Source of the DNA: Streptomyces sp. MP131-18
GTDB lineage: Bacteria; Actinomycetota; Actinomycetes; Streptomycetales; Streptomycetaceae
Length of the DNA: 64,000 bases
NCBI RefSeq assembly: GCF_001984575.1
Contig: NZ_LZNS01000001.1
Location: 1,228,717 to 1,292,716 of the forward strand
Direction of reading: 5' to 3'
The first letter of the stretch is position 1; each line of letters starts with the position of its first letter. The notes beneath the pieces are model-generated. The model was not told where the DNA came from. It saw only the letters and a list, made by a program, of their open reading frames with translations, and made no database searches. Position numbers and translations under genes: made by a program. Below are positions 56,965 to 64,000 of the stretch, piece by piece.

Positions 56965-57836
56965 CGCTCGCCTCCGCAGGTGAGTGGGATGGGGATGGGC
57001 GCCGTGGGGCGCGGCGCCGCCAGACAGGCCGTGTCCATGGCCCGGTTGAAGGCCCGCACGGCGTCGATGTCGTCGGTGATGGTGGCGGCGGCCTGGTGCA
57101 GGCCGCGCACCACGAGCCGGTCGGCGAGGTACCGGTGGTCGAAGCGCACGATCTCCACCGCCCCGCTGGCGAGCATCGGATGGGGCGGCGTGGTGAGCGG
57201 CATGATCTGAATCTTGATCAGCGAGGCCAGGTCGCCCGCGATCGCGTTCAGATGGTCGAGCTGCCCGCGCATCACCTCCGCGTCCCCCACCACGCGGTGC
57301 AGCGCCGCGTGCTCGATCAGGCACCAGTAGCGCAGCGGCCGTTCGCGGTCGAACGCGGCGCGCTTGCGTGCCTCGGCCAGCCCCACACGGCGGTCGAGGC
57401 ACCGCTGGTCCTCCCGCGGGTGCTGCATCCGCAGCAGGGCGCGGGCGTAGTCCGCGGTCTGGAGCAGGTCGGGCACCAGGCCGGGCGCGTAAGCGCGGAT
57501 CAGCGAGGCCGAGGACTCGAAGTCGAGCCGGTCGGCCTGGTCCTCGGTCAGCAGATCGCGGTAGTCGTGCCACCAGCCCGGGGTGTTCGCCGCGGAGAGC
57601 CGGGCCAGGATCTGGTCGACCTCCTCCTCGGGAACCCCGTAGATCCGCAGGAGGTGGGCGACGGTGGCCGGTTTGAACGTGTGCTTCGCCGCTTCGAGTC
57701 TGCGGATCGTCGTGGGATGGACGTCCAGCTTCTCGGCCGCGGTGGCGATGGTCACGCCTGCCGCGACCCGGCGGGCACGCAGGTCCGCCGCGAGCAGACG
57801 AAGGGCGGACGTGGCGCCAGAGCGGGCTCGTGACAT
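56961..57836 (-). CDS. XRE-type HTH regulator with DUF5753 domain
   Basis: 291 residues. HTH: R-R-V-A-A-G-V-T-I-A-T-A-A-E-K-L-D-V-H-P-T-T-I-R-R-L-E. DUF5753: I-R-A-Y-A-P-G-L-V-P-D-L-L-Q-T-A-D-Y-A-R-A, L-I-E-H-A-A-L-H, L-I-K-I-Q-I-M-P-L and V-E-I-V-R-F-D. Forms an operon with the methyltransferase downstream. No DUF397 gene lies beside it. Confidence 0.9.
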   Translation of the reverse strand: MSRARSGATSALRLLAADLRARRVAAGVTIATAAEKLDVHPTTIRRLEAAKHTFKPATVAHLLRIYGVPEEEVDQILARLSAANTPGWWHDYRDLLTEDQADRLDFESSASLIRAYAPGLVPDLLQTADYARALLRMQHPREDQRCLDRRVGLAEARKRAAFDRERPLRYWCLIEHAALHRVVGDAEVMRGQLDHLNAIAGDLASLIKIQIMPLTTPPHPMLASGAVEIVRFDHRYLADRLVVRGLHQAAATITDDIDAVRAFNRAMDTACLAAPRPTAPIPIPLTCGGER

Positions 57837-57934
57837 GCCCCTCCTGCCGGATTGGCGAGCGGGTCGAACTTCCCGGCCATTAAATCACTTTGTGCGTGTT
57901 GCAAAGTGCCGCGGACAGAGTGGGCCCGATGGGC

Positions 57935-58975
57935 TCAGGAACCGTAGGTGCGGCGGATCAGGGGGACGGCGGGGCTGTAGTCGACGGCGGCGCGGTAGGC
58001 GGAGAGCATGGTGCCGTGGTCCGCCGTGCCGGTGCCGGCGATGTCGAACGCCGTGCCGTGGTCGACGGAGGTCCGCAGGATCGGCAGGCCGACGGTGACG
58101 GAGATGGTGCCGTCGAAGTCGTAGGTCTTGGCCGGGATGTGGCCCTGGTCGTGGAAATGGGACAGCACGCCGTCGTACCGGCCGGTGAGGCCCTGGTGGA
58201 AGACGGAGTCGGCGGGGACGGGACCGGTGACGTCGAGGCCCTCCGCCCTGGCCGCCTCGCAGGCCGGGCCGATGTGCACGATCTCCTCGTCGCCGAACGC
58301 GCCGTTCTCACCGCCGTGCGGATTGAGGGCCGCGACGGCGAGCCGCGGCTCGGGGACGCCGAAGACGCGCAGCGCGGTGGCGGCCTCGCGGATGGCGCGC
58401 AACACGTTCTCCCGCGTGATCCGGTCGAGAGCGCTGCGCAGGGAGAGGTGCCTGGTGGTGAAGAAGATGCGCAGGTGGTGCCCCTCGGCGGCGGTGTTGC
58501 GCACGACGAACATGGTGTCCTGGCGGGTGACGCCGGTCAGCTCGCCCAGCATCTCGGTGTGGCCGAGGTGCTTCGAACCGGCTTGCCAGATGGCCTCCTT
58601 GTTGATGGGCCCGGTGACGACGCCGGCGACGGCGCCGTCGAGCGCTGCGCGGGTGGCGGTCTCGATCGCGGCGACGGCGGCGCGGCCGGCCCGGGCGTCG
58701 ACGGTGCCGAACGGCGGCAGGTCGTCGCCGAGCACGCCCGTGTCGAGCACGTCGATGACGCCGGGCCCCGCCGGTGCGGTGCCGAAGTCGGTGATCTCGC
58801 GCACCTCGGCGGCCACGCCCGCGGCCCTGGCGCCGCGGCGCAGTGCCTCGGCGTCGCCGACGGCGACCCCGTGGTGGCCTTCCTCACCCGCGACGGCGGC
58901 GAGGGTGCCCGCGGTGATCTCCGGGCCGATGCCGGCGGGGTCGCCGAGGGTGAGGGCCAGAACGGGACGGGTCAT
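57935..58975 (-). CDS. pdxA: 4-hydroxythreonine-4-phosphate dehydrogenase family (PdxA)
   Basis: 346 residues from ATG 58,975. Family text: L-T-L-G-D-P-A-G-I-G-P-E, V-T-G-P-I-N-K-E-A, K-H-L-G-H-T-E-M-L (metal His), L-N-P-H-G-G-E-N-G-A-F-G-D-E-E and Y-D-G-V-L-S-H-F-H-D-Q-G-H-I-P. The full set of metal and phosphate residues is present. Streptomyces make PLP by PdxS/PdxT, so this PdxA-like enzyme may act in another pathway (PdxA2-type, sugar-acid phosphate breakdown). Confidence 0.88.
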   Translation of the reverse strand: MTRPVLALTLGDPAGIGPEITAGTLAAVAGEEGHHGVAVGDAEALRRGARAAGVAAEVREITDFGTAPAGPGVIDVLDTGVLGDDLPPFGTVDARAGRAAVAAIETATRAALDGAVAGVVTGPINKEAIWQAGSKHLGHTEMLGELTGVTRQDTMFVVRNTAAEGHHLRIFFTTRHLSLRSALDRITRENVLRAIREAATALRVFGVPEPRLAVAALNPHGGENGAFGDEEIVHIGPACEAARAEGLDVTGPVPADSVFHQGLTGRYDGVLSHFHDQGHIPAKTYDFDGTISVTVGLPILRTSVDHGTAFDIAGTGTADHGTMLSAYRAAVDYSPAVPLIRRTYGS

Positions 58976-59202
58976 ACGTTCCTCCGCGGGGCTGGTGGAC
59001 GGAAACCGGCGGTCATGATGCCCCGGCGGAACCGCGCCGAACAAGCGGCCGGGCCCCGGACACCGCGGACCGCGCGGTCCGGCGGCACGGTACGCGAGCG
59101 GCACGACCAAAGTCTTCGGCGGGTGGACGGGTGTCGTCCGAAGGTCTCGGATGCGCGCCGGGCGGCTCCGCGCGGCCCCGGTCGGCCGTAGATTCGGGAG
59201 TC

Positions 59203-60315
59203 ATGCGCCGCAAGCTGACAAACTGGCTGGTCGACGCCGCGTTCTGCCTCTTCGCGGTCGTCTTCTCGATACTCATCGCCGACTCGGTGCTGCCCGCCGA
59301 CCTGTCCGATACGGCACGCGCGGTCGAGGACACGCTGTGGGCGCTGGCCTGTGCCGCGGTGTTCGTGCGGCGCAGGTGGCCGGTCGCCCTCGCGGTGGTG
59401 CTCGTGCTCGCCGGCACCTGGGCGCACCTGCTGACGGGGCCGACGCTGGTCGCGCTGTTCACGGTGGCCGCACACCGCCCGCCCCGGGTCACGGCGTGGG
59501 TGGCCGCCATCACGATGGCACCGGCCCCGCTGGTCGTGGTGCGCCAGGTGCTGGAGCCGGAGCCGGACCGCTTCGCCCGGGGCGCCGTCTACTTCTTCCT
59601 GATCCTGGGGTCGATCGGCTGGGGACTGTACATCCGCTCACGCCGTCAGCTCATCGCCTCGCTGCGGGAGCGGGCGGAGCGGGCCGCGGTCGACGCGCGG
59701 CGGCAGGCCAGGGAGGACATGGCCAGGGAGATGCACGACGTGCTGGCACACCGCCTGTCGCTGCTGAGCGTGCACGCGGGGGCGCTGGAGTTCCATCCGG
59801 GGGCGCCGCCCGCCGAGGTGCAGCGGGCCGCCGGGGTGATCCGGGAGAGCGCCCATCAGGCGCTCCAGGATCTGCGGGAGGTCATCGGGGTACTGCGCCG
59901 GCCGGAGAACGGGGACCGCCCGCAGCCGGTGCTCACGGATCTGGAGCGGCTGGCGGCGGAGTCGCGCGCGGCGGGCATGAGCGTCGCCCTCGACCAGCGG
60001 GTCGGTGCGCCGGACGAGGCGCCGCCCGTGGCCGGGCGGACCGCGTACCGCATCGTGCAGGAGGGGCTGACGAACGCCCGCAAGCACGCCGGGGACGCCC
60101 CGGTGACCGTGACGGTGAGCGGCGGCCCCGGCGCGGGACTGACCGTGGAAGTGTGCAATCCGGCCCCGGGCGGCAGCCCGCGGGGGCCGATCCCGGGCGC
60201 GGGCCAGGGGCTGATCGGGCTCGCTGAACGGGCATCGCTCGCGGGCGGGCGCCTGGAACACCGGCAGGCGGGCGACCGTTTCCTGCTGACCGCCTGGCTG
60301 CCCTGGCCCGGCTGA
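59203..60315 (+). CDS. NarL-type sensor histidine kinase (orphan)
   Basis: 370 residues from ATG 59,203. Four or five membrane spans in residues 10-145 (A-A-F-C-L-F-A-V-V-F-S-I-L and V-A-L-A-V-V-L-V-L-A-G), then the HisKA_3 box R-E-M-H-D-V-L-A-H-R-L-S (phosphorylated His), then an ATPase part: N-A-R-K-H-A (N box), E-V-C-N-P and G-Q-G-L-I-G-L-A-E-R. No response regulator gene lies beside it, although one is usual. Confidence 0.9.
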   Translation: MRRKLTNWLVDAAFCLFAVVFSILIADSVLPADLSDTARAVEDTLWALACAAVFVRRRWPVALAVVLVLAGTWAHLLTGPTLVALFTVAAHRPPRVTAWVAAITMAPAPLVVVRQVLEPEPDRFARGAVYFFLILGSIGWGLYIRSRRQLIASLRERAERAAVDARRQAREDMAREMHDVLAHRLSLLSVHAGALEFHPGAPPAEVQRAAGVIRESAHQALQDLREVIGVLRRPENGDRPQPVLTDLERLAAESRAAGMSVALDQRVGAPDEAPPVAGRTAYRIVQEGLTNARKHAGDAPVTVTVSGGPGAGLTVEVCNPAPGGSPRGPIPGAGQGLIGLAERASLAGGRLEHRQAGDRFLLTAWLPWPG

Positions 60316-60369
60316 TCCGGGCTCGGGCCGCGGGGATACGGGGCCGCGGTCGGGCCTGGCCAGGTCAGG

Positions 60370-60942
60370 TCAGGTCACCGGCCGGCTCCAGCGGGGGGCG
60401 ATCTCGGCCCACTCCCGGTCCCAGCGCGCGAAGCGGCGCGCGTCGAGGTGGGCGCGTACCGCGATACGGGCACCGGCCGCCGCGAGGCCGACGCAGACCG
60501 CCGCGGCCGAGCCCGCCGTCGTCGCGCCGAACCACGCCTCGGCCGGTGCGGCCGGTGAACCGGTCGGCCTGCCGCGGCCGTCCACCCACACCGTCACCCA
60601 CGTGCCCTGCTCCGTGCCGTCGGCCACCCGCGCCTGGTCCACGCGCACGGTGCCGTCGGGTTCGGTCCAGCGGACCACGGCGCGCATCCGGCCCGCCGCG
60701 ACCGCCGCACCCGTCACGGCCGGCACGGGGGCGCGTTCGAGTACGACCGCACGCTGCTGGCGCGCCTCGCGTCCCTGCTCCAGCAGCGCGTCGCCCACCG
60801 CGACCGCGGTGGCGACGCCCGCCGCGGGCGCGCCCACGGCCATCACCGCCACCGCCGCGAACCCGACCCACGCCTCCGCCACGTCCGTTGTGCGCCGCAG
60901 CGGGTTGCGCCGTCGGCGCCACCGCCTCACCGTTCCTGCCAT
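60370..60942 (-). CDS. Rv1733c-like membrane protein
   Basis: 190 residues. R-R-R-R-N-P-L-R-R start, a first span (W-V-G-F-A-A-V-A-V-M-A-V-G), a central extracytoplasmic part with V-T-V-W-V-D-G-R-G-R-P-T and a second span (A-V-C-V-G-L-A-A-A-G-A). This is the layout of the actinobacterial Rv1733c family; function unknown. Overlaps the esterase gene by 16 bases. Confidence 0.82.
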   Translation of the reverse strand: MAGTVRRWRRRRNPLRRTTDVAEAWVGFAAVAVMAVGAPAAGVATAVAVGDALLEQGREARQQRAVVLERAPVPAVTGAAVAAGRMRAVVRWTEPDGTVRVDQARVADGTEQGTWVTVWVDGRGRPTGSPAAPAEAWFGATTAGSAAAVCVGLAAAGARIAVRAHLDARRFARWDREWAEIAPRWSRPVT

Positions 60943-62021
60943 CGCCTCGTCCCTTCAGCGCGCCCGGGGGGAAGGTGCCACGACCCGGGTACCCAGGCGG
61001 GGACGGCATGGTCGGCCGGCCCGCGGGTGTTTCCGGCCGAACCGGCGCCGACGGCCTCGGCGAGCAGGGGCAGGGAACGGGCGAACTCGCGTTCCCAGTA
61101 GCCGTAGTGGTGGCGGCCCGGGCCGTACAGGGAGGCGGTCACCGCGAGACCGTGCCCGCGCGCCCGCGCCACGTACTCCTGTGCCATGCCGCCGAACTGC
61201 CGCTCCAGCCGGTCGTGCCCCGCGGCCGGCGGGTCGAGCGGGCCGGGGCTGCCGTCCCCGCTGGAGACGTACACGGGGAAGCCGCGCGGCAGGCGGTCCA
61301 GCACCTCGACGGGGTTGTGGGCCGACCAGATCCCGGCCTGTGCCTCGGGGTCGCCCCACATGGCCCGCGGGTCGTGGCCGAAATCCTCCAGGCGGCGCAT
61401 CACCGCGACCGCGTCGGCCCTGGTGTCCAGCCGCCCGCTGTAGGAGGCCGCGGCGCGGAAGAAACCGGGGTGCCGCCCGGCGTACTCCAGCGCGCCCGTC
61501 CCGCCCATCGAGGCGCCCGCCACGGCCCGCGCGCTCCCCGCGCGCACCTCCCCGGCCAGCAGGCGCGGCAACTCGACCAGGTGGAACGTCTCCCAGGCCG
61601 GCGGCCCGCCCCGCCCAGCGTTCCACCAGTTCGTGTAGTAGCCCACGGGGCCGCCCTCCGGCATCACGACGAGCGCCTCGGTGCCCGCGGTGAGGCCGGC
61701 CACGTCGGCGGAGGACGTCCAGTCGTCGAAGCCCGGCCCGCTGCAGCAGCCGTGCAGCAGATAGATCACCGGCCACACCCGGTCCGGCTGATCCGCGTAT
61801 CCCGGCGGCAGCAGGACGCGGGTCTTCACCTCCTCGGCCAGCGCCGGCGAGTCGATGGTCAGGTCCAGCGTCCGCTGGCCACTGCGTTCGCGCGCCACGA
61901 CGGTCGCACCGTCGGGGCGGGCCGCGGCGGCGGAGCTGCCGCCGACCGCCGGCAGGGCCAGCAACACCGCGCAGAGCAGCGCGCACCACGGGCGGCTGAA
62001 GCGTGCATGCCTCGGATTCAT
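60927..62021 (-). CDS. Secreted esterase (esterase D / antigen 85-like)
   Basis: 364 residues from ATG 62,021. Signal peptide 1-32 (W-C-A-L-L-C-A-V-L-L-A-L-P-A-V-G-G-S-S-A-A-A). The alpha/beta hydrolase shows I-Y-L-L-H-G-C-C-S, A-G-A-S-M-G-G-T-G-A (nucleophile Ser), D-G-S-P-G-P-L-D and G-R-H-H-Y-G-Y-W (His). Such enzymes cut acyl esters outside the cell. Next gene is the membrane protein that overlaps it. Confidence 0.85.
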   Translation of the reverse strand: MNPRHARFSRPWCALLCAVLLALPAVGGSSAAAARPDGATVVARERSGQRTLDLTIDSPALAEEVKTRVLLPPGYADQPDRVWPVIYLLHGCCSGPGFDDWTSSADVAGLTAGTEALVVMPEGGPVGYYTNWWNAGRGGPPAWETFHLVELPRLLAGEVRAGSARAVAGASMGGTGALEYAGRHPGFFRAAASYSGRLDTRADAVAVMRRLEDFGHDPRAMWGDPEAQAGIWSAHNPVEVLDRLPRGFPVYVSSGDGSPGPLDPPAAGHDRLERQFGGMAQEYVARARGHGLAVTASLYGPGRHHYGYWEREFARSLPLLAEAVGAGSAGNTRGPADHAVPAWVPGSWHLPPGRAEGTRRWQER

Positions 62022-62328
62022 TCGTCCCTCGCGGTCGCATGGCATTCCCCGGAAGGGAACGCCGATGCCTTACGGGTTCCGCATTTTGTGCCCCGCACTC
62101 CCGGCCATCAAGATGGTCTTCGCGGAAATCCCCCGCCCGGGGGAACGCCCGGGCGCCGCCCGGCACATCCGATACCGCGCGGGGGCGCGCGGAGCCGGGG
62201 GGACGACGTTCGGCATCCCCTGTGCACGCGTAGGTTTTCCGCCGTGTTCCGCAGGCACGGTGCCACCGTTTCCGGGGCGACGTTAATCTGAAGTTCCACC
62301 TCGGACGCAGGAATCGGAGCGGGTCATC
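62022..62328. other. Intergenic region between the divergent esterase and methyltransferase genes
   Basis: 307 bases without a believable gene. It must hold both promoters. A GCCCGGGCG-type dyad near 62,140-62,160 is visible; no clear -10 and -35 pair. Confidence 0.5.
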
Positions 62329-63048
62329 ATGTCTTCAACGGAGCCGAATGCGCTCACGCTCGCGGATTTGTACGACGGAGTCGCAGAATTGTACGACGAG
62401 TGCAGCGCCGCGCTGGAGGCGTCCCGGGCCCCGTTCAGTACCTGGATGTCCGCCCATCTGCCGCGCGGCAAGCGGGCGCTCGACATCGGCTGCGGTGCGG
62501 GGCGTCACACCACCACGCTGGCCGAGCTGTTCGACGAGGTGGTCGGCACCGATCCGGCCCCGACGATGATCGACATCGCGCAGCGCGACCGGGCCCGGCC
62601 GAATGTGACCTACCAGGTGCGCGACGCCTTCGATATGACGCCGGAAAAGGACGGCACCTTCGACTTGGTGTTCGCATTCAGTTGTGTGTTCCTGATGGGC
62701 GAGCCGCGGCAGATTCTTCCCCATCTCGCCGCGCTCGTCGCCCCGGGCGGCACGCTGGTCATCTCCGATCCGGAGAACATGATCGAGCCGGACCGGCCGG
62801 ACATGCAGGCGGATCTCGCGTTCAAGTTCGCGCGCGTGGCCTACGACGTGACCGGGCGGGTGGAAAACTCGGTGAAGGCACTGCAACTGTTCATGCACGA
62901 GAACTGGGGCCGGATCAGCGAGCAGAGCACCAAGCTGAGCCATACGGAGTTCGTGCGGGAATACTCCACGGCGCTGCCCGGCGTGGAAATCCTCGACGAT
63001 GTGTGGCCCGGCATGCAGACGGCTCGCTGGCACAAGCCCGCCGTCTGA
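62329..63048 (+). CDS. SAM-dependent methyltransferase
   Basis: 239 residues. Y-D-G-V-A-E-L-Y-D start, motif I A-L-D-I-G-C-G-A-G-R-H-T, V-V-G-T-D-P-A-P-T, F-D-L-V-F-A-F-S-C-V-F-L-M and P-G-G-T-L-V-I-S-D-P-E-N. Methyltransf_11/25 type, substrate unknown. Single-gene unit. Confidence 0.87.
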   Translation: MSSTEPNALTLADLYDGVAELYDECSAALEASRAPFSTWMSAHLPRGKRALDIGCGAGRHTTTLAELFDEVVGTDPAPTMIDIAQRDRARPNVTYQVRDAFDMTPEKDGTFDLVFAFSCVFLMGEPRQILPHLAALVAPGGTLVISDPENMIEPDRPDMQADLAFKFARVAYDVTGRVENSVKALQLFMHENWGRISEQSTKLSHTEFVREYSTALPGVEILDDVWPGMQTARWHKPAV

Positions 63049-63194
63049 GCCCCCGACCGGCAGGGGCCGGGTCCGTCGGACGGTCGGCCTTGGTGGATAA
63101 TTCCTGGCCCTCCCGGCGTTCTCCCTGAAGGCGATGGCGACCTGCGCGCAGGGCCGGGGAGCGGCACGCGGGGGACAACCGGGAGGAAGGCGCC

Positions 63195-63695
63195 ATGAGT
63201 ACGACACATACGGTGATCGATTCACCGCTCGGCGAGCTGACGGCGGTCGCCGTGGACGGCGCGCTGACCGGGCTGTACTTCGAGGGGCACCTGCGCATGC
63301 CCGCGGTGTCCGCGTTCGGGGAACGGACCGACGCGGGTTTCGAGGAGGTGCGGGCGCAGCTCGCCGAGTACTTCGCGGGCGGGCGGACCCGCTTCGACCT
63401 CTCCCTCGCGCCGCAGGGCAACGCCTTCCAGCAGCGGGTGTGGCGGCTGCTGGTGGACATCCCGTTCGGGGAGACGCGCACCTACGGCGCGCTGGCCGGG
63501 GAGTTGGGCGATCCGGGGCTCGCGCAGGCGGTCGGCGCGGCCAACGGGCGCAACCCGGTGTCGATCGTCGTGCCCTGCCACCGGGTGGTGGGCGCCGGCG
63601 GGGCGCTGACCGGGTACGCGGGCGGCCTGGAGCGCAAGCGTTTCCTGCTGGACCTGGAGGAGCCGGCCCGGGTGCGGGAGGAGCGGCTGTTCTGA
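63195..63695 (+). CDS. ogt: Methylated-DNA--protein-cysteine methyltransferase (Ogt type)
   Basis: 166 residues. N-terminal lobe P-L-G-E-L-T-A-V-A; DNA-binding lobe F-Q-Q-R-V-W-R-L-L, G-E-T-R-T-Y-G-A-L-A; active site I-V-V-P-C-H-R-V with Cys128; end G-Y-A-G-G-L-E-R-K-R-F-L-L. It moves the alkyl group from O6-methylguanine to Cys128 in a one-time reaction. Start ATG after GGGAGGAAGG. Confidence 0.95.
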   Translation: MSTTHTVIDSPLGELTAVAVDGALTGLYFEGHLRMPAVSAFGERTDAGFEEVRAQLAEYFAGGRTRFDLSLAPQGNAFQQRVWRLLVDIPFGETRTYGALAGELGDPGLAQAVGAANGRNPVSIVVPCHRVVGAGGALTGYAGGLERKRFLLDLEEPARVREERLF

Positions 63696-63765
63696 CCCGG
63701 CCCGCCGCACGCGCACGCGGACCGGCGCGTGCGGCGGCGCGTGCGCGTGCGGCGGAGCGTGCCGT

Positions 63766-64000
63766 TCAGCCGACGAGGTCGGGAACGGCGCACTCCGTGC
63801 GGATCTCCACCCGCCGCCCCGCCGCGGCGGATTCGAGGAGCGCCTGCATGGTGTCCAGCACGTGGAGTGCCAGATCGCCCGAGGCCCGGTGCGCGGTGCC
63901 CGCGGCCAGGGCCGCGGCCAGGTCGGCGAGGCCGGTCCCGCGGCCGGCGACGCGGTAGCCGTGGGTCGGCGGCAGTTGGCGCCACTCCCCCGTGCCGGCG
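63766..64000 (-). CDS. Gfo/Idh/MocA-type oxidoreductase, C-terminal part (cut by window edge)
   Basis: The last 77 or so residues are visible: Y-R-V-A-G-R-G-T-G-L-A-D-L, H-R-A-S-G-D-L-A-L-H-V-L-D-T-M-Q-A-L-L-E-S-A and G-R-R-V-E-I-R-T. This is the usual end of Gfo/Idh/MocA family dehydrogenases. Start and NAD-binding domain are to the right of the window. Confidence 0.72.
   Translation of the reverse strand, partial: AGTGEWRQLPPTHGYRVAGRGTGLADLAAALAAGTAHRASGDLALHVLDTMQALLESAAAGRRVEIRTECAVPDLVG

Noticed and set aside
1..64000. CRISPR array
   Set aside because: The only regularly placed repeats (38-41 kb) have variable stems, are separated by genes and lack identical direct repeats.

Overview
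The window is high-GC actinobacterial DNA, almost certainly Streptomyces. It has two parts: most of an integrated temperate phage (from base 1 to about base 46,930; the left end lies outside the window) and ordinary chromosome from there to the right edge. Supporting signs are the WhiB-like, DUF5753 and DUF397 proteins, SAV2177-type methyltransferases, GTG starts, very high third-position GC in the chromosomal genes and visibly lower GC in the phage part.

Prophage layout. Bases 1-10,758 hold a rightward early block of tightly overlapping genes: a WhiB-like regulator, an Fe-S PD-(D/E)XK nuclease, a RecA-like ATPase, a SLOG protein, a Holliday-junction-type nuclease, a DnaG-type primase split over two overlapping frames, a LuxR-type HTH protein and many small unknowns. 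A strong two-way terminator at 10,775 separates it from the leftward late block (35,369 to 10,812). In order of transcription the late block is large terminase, endolysin, portal, small virion proteins, a 1,685-residue internal virion protein, four more internal or ejected virion proteins (one with an NlpC/P60 head, one with a lysozyme-like head), scaffold, an N4-gp56-type major capsid protein, neck and tail proteins (one with a glycerophosphodiesterase domain), a 71-residue protein that looks like an Acb2/Tad1 cyclic-nucleotide sponge, a small peptidoglycan-binding-like protein and a holin-like protein. No tape measure is visible, so a short-tailed virion is likely.

Bases 35,370-37,509 are about 2.1 kb without a credible gene, packed with perfect stem-loops, nested inverted repeats and a 48-base alternating pyrimidine-purine tract. 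From 37,510 to 41,728 runs a rightward operon of small unknown genes. Many are separated by one repeated structured element: conserved ends CCTGCCG and TTACAGG, unrelated but self-complementary stems between them, then a Shine-Dalgarno. A second device places the Shine-Dalgarno in the loop of a hairpin touching the start codon. Then come a DUF5753/DUF397 pair with a small membrane protein (42,157-43,230), a gene-free structured stretch with three tRNA T-arm-like hairpins (43,347-43,700), an HTH protein, a zinc-finger protein, a 52-residue protein and a large serine integrase (45,018-47,036). The integrase reading frame runs across the attachment junction into host DNA, and the prophage has cut a host gene (46,909-47,271).

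Chromosome. From 47,450: a nitrilase-superfamily amidohydrolase with a class III aminotransferase (probably reductive pyrimidine or beta-amino acid catabolism), two SAV2177-type methyltransferases, a broken DUF4037 gene, a methyltransferase divergent from a MocR regulator, an epoxide hydrolase gene frameshifted by a 29-base palindromic insertion and divergent from a WYL regulator, an HTH-DUF5753 regulator, PdxA, an orphan NarL-type histidine kinase, an Rv1733c-like membrane protein with a secreted esterase, a further methyltransferase, Ogt, and the C-terminus of a Gfo/Idh/MocA oxidoreductase cut by the right edge.
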